DNA from: Lysobacteraceae bacterium
Lineage (GTDB): Bacteria; Pseudomonadota; Gammaproteobacteria; Xanthomonadales; Xanthomonadaceae
NCBI GenBank assembly: GCA_008015095.1
Contig: SSEV01000077.1
Span: 1 to 35,791 of the forward strand
Reading direction: 5' to 3'
DNA: 35,791 nt
Under the pieces are notes generated by a model, which made no database searches, was not told the DNA's origin, and saw only the letters and a program-made list of their open reading frames with translations. Made by a program: the position numbers and the translations under genes. Shown piece after piece: positions 34,301 through 35,791 of the stretch; the stretch's first letter is position 1; each line of letters starts with the position of its first letter.

Positions 34301-35791
34301 GGGCAGCTTGCCGAAGATTTTTTCGAGTGCGGCGACAAGATCGATCATCACCACCGAATCGAACCCGTACTCCTTGAACGGACGGTCCGATTCGAATTCA
34401 TCGGCGATCGCCAGTTCTTTGGCGAACAGCGCGGAGAGGCGGCGCGACACCGCCGGATACCACGTCGTGCGATCTTGACCGCCGGTGGCGCCCGCGGCGG
34501 GCGACGACGAGGGCGCCTGCGCCTGCGCGACTGGCGCCGCGGCATCAGCGACCACGCCCAGCAGGGCATGGATCTTGCCCAGGTCGCCGAACGGCATCAC
34601 CGCCATTTGCGGCTGCGACTGCACCAGCGCGTACTCAAGCGCTTCGAGCCCGTGCGCGGTGGACAGCGGCACGATCCCGAAGCTGCGCTGCAGCACTTCC
34701 TCTTCCTTGTCGGAAAGACGCATGCCGCCGTCTTTCCAGTACGGCCAGTTGATCGACACCGATTTGCCGCTACGTTCCCCGGCTTCACGGCGGCGTTCGC
34801 GATCCGCTGCGAACGCATCTTCGAATGCGTTGCCAAAGGCGTAATCGCATTGTCCGACGTTCCCGAACACGCCGGTTACGGACGAGAACAGGACGAACAT
34901 GTCCAGCGGATCCGCGCTCGTTTCCAGATCCAGGTGCCAAGTGCCCAGCGCCTTCGGCGCGATCACGCGCGCGAACGCGTCCGCCGGCTTGCGCAGCAGG
35001 AAGTTGTCTTCGATGACGCCCGCGGAGTGCAGCACGCCGTTGAGGGCCTGGCCATGGGCGGAAAGATCGGCGCGGATCCGCGCCAACATATTGCGGACAT
35101 CGTCGCGATCGGCGACGTCGCAAGCCAAGTACACGGCGCGTCCGCCGAGCGCAGTCAACGCATCCAGAGTGTCTTGCTGCGCTTGCGAAGGCGAAGAACG
35201 CCCGGTCAGGAACACCGTAGCGGCGTATTCGGCGCAGAGATGACGCGCGACGATCAAGCCGAGCGCGCCCATCCCGCCTGTCACCAGATAAGCGCCGCCG
35301 CGCCGGAAACCCTGAGCCGAAGGCGTAGCGGCGCGCGGCAGCAGGCGCGAACCCGAAGGCGCGAACCGGCAGACTTCGCGTCGGCCGTCGAGATAGCGCA
35401 CGTCGACCGCCTTGTCCGTCGCGAGCAATTCGTCGGCGACGCGGTTGCCGAACTCGAGATCGAACGCGAATTGCACGACGCGTCCGCCGAAGCTGGGCTT
35501 TTCGATCGCGAGCGTCTTGTAGAAACCGCCCAGACCGATCGCGTCCGGCATCGCCTCGCCTTGTTCGCCGAGCGGCGCGAGATGCACGATGCGCAGACGT
35601 TTCGGGCCACGCAGCAACGCTTTCGAGAGCGCGAACACACTGTGCGCGCCGACTTCCAACCTGGCCTGCGGCGTGAGCGCGCCGACATCGGCCGGCGCCA
35701 GCCAAACCGCATGTTCGGGCAAGGCGCCGCGCGCGGCCAGGGCCGCGACCAGCGCTTGCGCATCGTCCAGCACGCCAGCGCGCATCTCGCC
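22622..35791 (-). CDS. Trans-AT modular polyketide synthase, N-terminus outside window
   Basis: A giant AT-less PKS; the frame stays open to the window edge, so the true start lies beyond it. Numbering here is from the codon at 35785. Order: KR1 (structural half then Rossmann TGGMGALG near 168), ACP1 (Ser477); KS1 (Cys746), DH1 (His1213), ACP2 (Ser1549), ACP3 (Ser1658), degenerate ACP (Pro1773 in place of Ser); KS2 (Cys2019), DH2 (His2503), KR2 (TGGAGKLG near 3032), ACP5 (Ser3366); KS3 (Cys3642), KS-type linker, then a condensation-domain C-lobe (4120-4387). No AT, methyltransferase, enoylreductase or thioesterase is present, so extender units must come from the discrete AT at 18140-19975. 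KR1 keeps the B-type Asp (GVIEDN); KR2 lacks it. It ends with TAA, 21 nt before the SDR. The expected product is a partly unsaturated chain; the length is unknown because upstream modules are missing. Confidence 0.95.
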   Translation of the reverse strand, partial: GEMRAGVLDDAQALVAALAARGALPEHAVWLAPADVGALTPQARLEVGAHSVFALSKALLRGPKRLRIVHLAPLGEQGEAMPDAIGLGGFYKTLAIEKPSFGGRVVQFAFDLEFGNRVADELLATDKAVDVRYLDGRREVCRFAPSGSRLLPRAATPSAQGFRRGGAYLVTGGMGALGLIVARHLCAEYAATVFLTGRSSPSQAQQDTLDALTALGGRAVYLACDVADRDDVRNMLARIRADLSAHGQALNGVLHSAGVIEDNFLLRKPADAFARVIAPKALGTWHLDLETSADPLDMFVLFSSVTGVFGNVGQCDYAFGNAFEDAFAADRERRREAGERSGKSVSINWPYWKDGGMRLSDKEEEVLQRSFGIVPLSTAHGLEALEYALVQSQPQMAVMPFGDLGKIHALLGVVADAAAPVAQAQAPSSSPAAGATGGQDRTTWYPAVSRRLSALFAKELAIADEFESDRPFKEYGFDSVVMIDLVAALEKIFGKLPKTLFFEYQTLGDLTGYFVEQHPDVCLTIAAPAGAVAAAAAKPMAATAAVPVSRPAAAYVMPRAQARPVQPVRADDPIAIIGVAGRYPQAENLDAFWANLCAGRDCIETIPQDRPDIATKFRFQPGTPVLGRSYSQWGGFLRDIDRFDAMFFNIAPKEADNMNPNERLMMEIAAHTIEDAGYTPDTLAAPRGVHENPVGVYIGMMWGDYQLHGVDRPQDEWAAPYGYYWAVPNRISHFFNFSGPSMGIDTACSSSLTAIHLACIAIRSGEIDVALAGAVNLSIHPNKYNMLADLRFLSSDGRCRAFGEGGDGYVPGEGVGAVLLKPLSKALADGDHVYAIVRGTAINHGGKTSGFTVPSPKRQAALIQDALHSAGVDPREISYVEAHGTGTSLGDPIEVSGLVKAFGQTERQYCAIGSAKSNIGHLEAAAGVAGLTKVLLQMQHRQLVPSIHSDPPNPHIDFVQSPFRVQRSLQAWERPVTERDGVRVELPRIAGISSFGAGGSNGHLIVEEFIAAPRPAASNHGQLLFPMSARRENALREMAARLAERLETDLAIDLADAAYTLQIGRVHHEFRAAFVVSDRASLVASLRAYAAGGDAAHGTWLGHRDGGRREPTIAALVAEATPRVPDWVAARDLAALARAWVNGVVVDWNGLHAGGGRRRIPLPGYAFQRQRYWLPEPTLQAWNALHPLIDANVSTLEEQTFAKTFRPDAFYLSEHRLGDNRILPGVAYLEIAIQAALLSTSARRPFALEDVRWMRPVLVGDTPVPTRIGLLPEADGVVFSLYAADETPRRPFAEGLIRLQDVSAPIQAAASETLDLAAIAGRCRAIEHAEVDAAFAAMGFSFGPNFRRMTRLHFNGDEALAHVRMMPIPGISFDDFVLHPALMDCAIRACIGIGGLVGGADAIRVPVRLHRIVLLAPLSEEIFAHATYMRRPPRDAQSDERHYDIRLCDVEGRVLVRIEGLSVRAAPHLALAARRPAQLAAAQSPAKGSAPLVIATPAAPPKTLVAPALVDTQARVAAATARLIELLSAVPKLPTDQIDPHAPLENYGIDSTMVLTLNERLSAEFGEVPKTLFYEHQELHGVAEYLAENHAAKIKVGATAQAEVAAVAEAPAVPSGPQGMSVDPREAVVRHLVALVSEATKLPVSEIDATAALENYGIDSTMILAVNARLAESFGEVPKTLFFEYQDLDSLSEYFIEHHLDQARALAVSMTSSSAVTSMPAAPIAPEPSLAVEIEAASAIEVSAEALSARLREAFGAAADSCGPQTPLSQWPFDPVLTPRVMRVLARDFEGLSADGPYAFAHVEDWAASLRWREKHSPQSPSATAPTSTTVALKREPMGRFSRRIAAATGSREDIAIVGLSGRYPDADGLDGFWRNLENGRDCITEIPESRWDYRDYFHPDRTHRGTVYSKWGAFIDGVDEFDASFFNMSAREAELIDPQERLFLQTAWECIESAGYTRQALRSETVGVFVGVMWANYSLFDVSDEQILYGRPCPPVSSIANRVSYFMNLSGPSLSLDTMCSSSLTAIHLAAQAMRNGDCSMAIAGGVNLILHPYKYQVLTGGQFLSTDGRCRAFGAGGDGYVPGEGMGAVMLKPLSRAVDDNDHIHGVIRASMLNHGGKTNGYTVPNQVAQSAVIGAALRAADWDPRTIDYMEAHGTGTSLGDPLEIAGLTRAYEQAVRERDPDASIAPQSCRIGSVKSNVGHLESAAGIAGLTKILLQMRHGRIVPSLHATTLNPNIDFTRSPFRVVQQLEDWDPPADTRRSRRAALSSFGAGGSNAHLLIEQYPQPVAPVVSGPLRTPVLFALSADSDERLALMIQRMLDFLHANARMGAAALRDLAYTSQIGREPMDERLAVVVYSVEELITALERHRDGGHPIQLHRGTVRRQQEKLESILNEEEKDTLIRSMLQSSRWPQLARAWVSMLDVDWARYRDALFPPEQGLAPPRRMPFPTMPFITGRYWIEERARGDRLPVLHPLIDRNVSTMSRQRFEKRFTGREFYLRDHIVRVDRAESGAGGSESGRMILPGAAYLEMVRAVGGLAVGDGWCVSQIRNLMWIQPFEIATGPDSLAIDLTQTGDTLGFDVLRIADGSLCVQGELQLRHQDDAIADEWLDLNEIRSRGRLLEPDRDAIYAEFRQMGFEFGESFRVTAARYRTAEGALCQLTLPASLRAAHRGFDLHPSLLDGILRSGLAIIDEVPIDTRVPHVPFALDALEYRHPLPETCFAYVTPARVEAAMAVPYGASGMLKYNIVVTDADGRVLAKLNGFSARPLVKETRSESRTLQYYDYAWRDAALPQVPAPAIGAPADARTLVLGASTALAEALSATLGNEQIVAVAVGDVFEDLGQNRYRLDPLVPAQWAELTARLQASGRLPGRIVHALALDDDALSGRAARLLCDSDAPHALRRGIDSLRHLFVALERAEPGRRLRCIYVYAAGEDAAQPQHDAVSGYARSLLTVNHRFELGTLQATFESAESWADAILAELLCVGANGAEIAYRDGVRRQRFPQPTTITALHTDQATEQLPLRDQGVYLITGGAGKLGLLVARDLAQRCKARLVLTGRSQSLNESQQAVIAQIANEATDVRYLSADTADADSVGALIREIVAIHGRLDGIVHCAGVAGAQPLHEIDDRGFDAMLSPKLEGMVLLDRATADMPLEFMVAFSSVSALIGDLGAGAYAVGNRFMDSYALWRERERRHGRRHGRTLSINWPLWSSGGMEISGGDASVFEFSGMQALTAEEGLQVLEALRGTDRAQVFVAVGDPERIARVLRLPSARDSMAALSAPVTPSPAQAVAMPVPLPVPTPAATPVAPPPAVVQAATGRAVQPPADALQSEAERFVKERLALILKTSVNALDSNRTFEHFGMESVMLLELHTALRTSFETLPKTALFEFDTPERLAQYLIRNHLDALRNVLGSVVEVNAPEQKEATTAPTPVRTVAATLPPRALPSVRHQAVRIEAHAPARRGGDEAVAIVGMAGEFPGAPTLAAFWDVIQAGRDCISEIPADRDFAAALAAGIGSRDGRGVRTRIPSRGGFVDDVALFDPALFRMTRREAETADPQLRVLLRASWRALEDAAYTADSLRANPVGVFVGSMNEDFTWVMAELHARIGDYVAPGAVASELANRISYLFDFRGPSLTVSTACSSSMTAVHLARQSILSGDCEVALACGVNLNLHATNYQMLQDMKVLSPDGVERTFDDGANGMVPGEGAGVVVLKRLDAALRDGDRIHGVLRASAVSHSGTGAGQYLPNIRILEQTAAQAIEASGLEAEDIGYIESHGTGTELGDPIELKALSNALRRSTDRTGFCAIGTRANFGHMEAASGVGALIKVLLAMRNAQLTPCINLRDVNNNFDLEQSPFVFPIEAREWPRNRRGTLAAGVNSFGMGGSNAFVVVESAPPSPLSTETGGVLILSARSAEALQAYLEAVVDAVDVDTQTATFGDLAYTSQVGRTVFDHRLAVVAATREDFLARARRYLQSRRSGDGVYVGHADTESLPELLAGAEGRAFVDSLVRAGQFDKLAALWVRGCVVDWHALHAPGTRRRASLPGMPFEQIDCSHQRLFEGLPAVAEPLSAVNVPTERAVEGTGWYTLCSESASVRDLLSAWHAAVEDPAGTTPLSEDYWRDVLVEEPGMVSQLLPALLHETCTGDAPLRQVSEQLDSTLVKLLQTATRRHQVDLQTMVAAAWAILVNRHTRAPSTQFGVLGAFRAVRDPADSGDGAVEPPRLLPIRVRTVGRQKIEDWLSGLQEYLLRKHAFHSAPLEAIGRWAGAEDLFDSVVVFETFDSSITTSADRAIGSGREHLASEILSGPMSPRMELVVSVYEDGVELRLLFRSETEDYSRGSVLLEQLIVLLQGLAEHPERNPAALSMRTRRDGHQGFWNAIESAVK
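22625..23428 (-). other. C-terminal lobe of a condensation domain at the PKS end
   Basis: Residues 4120-4387 begin DYWRDVL and run through a helix with VDLQTMVAAAWAILVNRH, the region LEAIGRWAG and LFDSVVVFETF, then strands and the closing helix, all typical of the second half of NRPS condensation domains. The first half with HHxxxDG is absent, so it cannot condense alone. Confidence 0.72.
25566..30235 (-). other. PKS module: KS2-DH2-KR2-ACP5
   Basis: KS2 has MCSSS (Cys2019), EAHGTGT and NVGHLESAAG, all catalytic residues present. DH2 has His2503 in RDHIV, but about 13 extra residues separate it from GRMILPG, and its second motif is DGILR (Arg2687 rather than Gln/His). KR2 has TGGAGKLG and SSVSA..GAYAVGN, and lacks the B-type Asp. 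ACP5 has GMESVM (Ser3366; Glu replaces the usual Asp). If DH2 works, the output is an enoyl chain. Confidence 0.85.
30344..30571 (-). other. Degenerate ACP-like domain lacking the pantetheine serine
   Basis: Residues about 1739-1814 follow the tandem ACPs and align with them: TPLSQWPFDPVLTPRVM sits where (A)PLENYGIDSTMVL is in the ACPs, and DFEGL follows, as FGEVP does. The attachment Ser is replaced by Pro1773, so it cannot carry a chain. It looks like a third, decayed copy or a structural spacer. Confidence 0.65.
30688..31263 (-). other. Tandem duplicated ACP domains
   Basis: Two carrier domains about 109 residues apart share the block LENYGIDSTM (Ser1549 and Ser1658) and FGEVPKTLF, pointing to an internal duplication. 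Tandem ACPs in trans-AT PKSs commonly raise throughput at a module or serve trans-acting enzymes. Confidence 0.9.
34228..35791 (-). other. PKS partial first module: KR1-ACP1
   Basis: The visible part opens within the structural subdomain of a ketoreductase, then TGGMGALG cofactor binding and the catalytic FSSVTG..QCDYAFGN set (Ser, Tyr, Asn). The sequence GVIEDN keeps the Asp that marks B-type KRs, predicting a D-configured beta-hydroxyl. ACP1 has YGFDSV (Ser477). The matching KS lies outside the window. Confidence 0.88.

Noticed and set aside
22622-35791. Integrated AT domains inside the PKS
   Set aside because: The segments after each KS are the short post-KS linkers seen in trans-AT systems. 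GHSxG occurs only in the discrete AT at 18140-19975.
1-35791. CRISPR arrays, tRNA/rRNA genes, insertion sequences, attachment sites
   Set aside because: Looked for regularly spaced repeats, cloverleaf-like segments and transposase frames by eye; none was evident, and coding density leaves almost no room.

Overview
The window is almost wall-to-wall coding sequence on the minus strand: one biosynthetic operon for a hybrid trans-AT polyketide / nonribosomal peptide product with its exporter. It is GC-rich (judged by eye, not computed), and the AT-less PKS modules, free-standing acyltransferase and Shine-Dalgarno-led tight operon point to a bacterium, most likely a Gram-negative proteobacterium. 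Lysobacter/Xanthomonadaceae or Burkholderia-like genera are guesses; nothing here fixes the genus. Both ends are cut inside genes: the PKS runs off the right edge and the ABC permease off the left edge.

In transcription order (right to left): (1) 22622-35791, a giant PKS lacking its N-terminus, read as ..KR-ACP | KS-DH-ACP-ACP-(dead ACP) | KS-DH-KR-ACP | KS-(C-terminal lobe of a condensation domain). It has no AT and no thioesterase. (2) 21602-22600, an extended short-chain dehydrogenase/reductase. (3) 20321-21565, a PLP-dependent alpha-oxoamine synthase. (4) 20011-20280, a discrete ACP. (5) 18140-19975, a tandem acyltransferase whose first half has the malonyl-transferase signature and whose second half has lost its catalytic serine. 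(6) 880-18066, a 5728-residue NRPS read as (C-lobe remnant) | A-T-E | C-A(Ser)-T-E | C-A-T | C-A(probably Dab)-T-(E-like), continuous in frame with an ABC-transporter ATPase. (7) 1-883, the cognate ABC-2 permease, starting in an ATGA overlap with the NRPS-ABC stop. Gaps are 21, 36, 40, 35 and 73 nt and then a 4-nt overlap, so a single transcript is likely. No promoter, terminator, RNA gene, mobile element, CRISPR or non-coding stretch over 300 nt was seen.

Working model (inference): the first AT domain loads malonyl units onto the PKS and perhaps the discrete ACP. The PKS builds a partly unsaturated chain. Instead of a thioesterase, a terminal KS, the free ACP and the oxoamine synthase could release the chain by decarboxylative condensation with an amino acid to an alpha-amino ketone, which the SDR could reduce to an amino alcohol. 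This Spt/ACP/reductase logic resembles bacterial sphingoid-base synthesis. The NRPS would separately make a tetrapeptide X1-Ser-X3-Dab, with epimerisation at least at residues 1 and 2. Because the PKS ends and the NRPS begins with only the C-lobe of a condensation domain, ordinary PKS-to-NRPS hand-over looks impaired, so the two halves may be joined by an unusual step. The most striking features are the NRPS-ABC ATPase fusion, the oxoamine synthase/ACP/SDR cassette inside a trans-AT operon, the two hemi-condensation domains, the serine-less second AT, and a degenerate thioesterase-replacing C-terminal domain.
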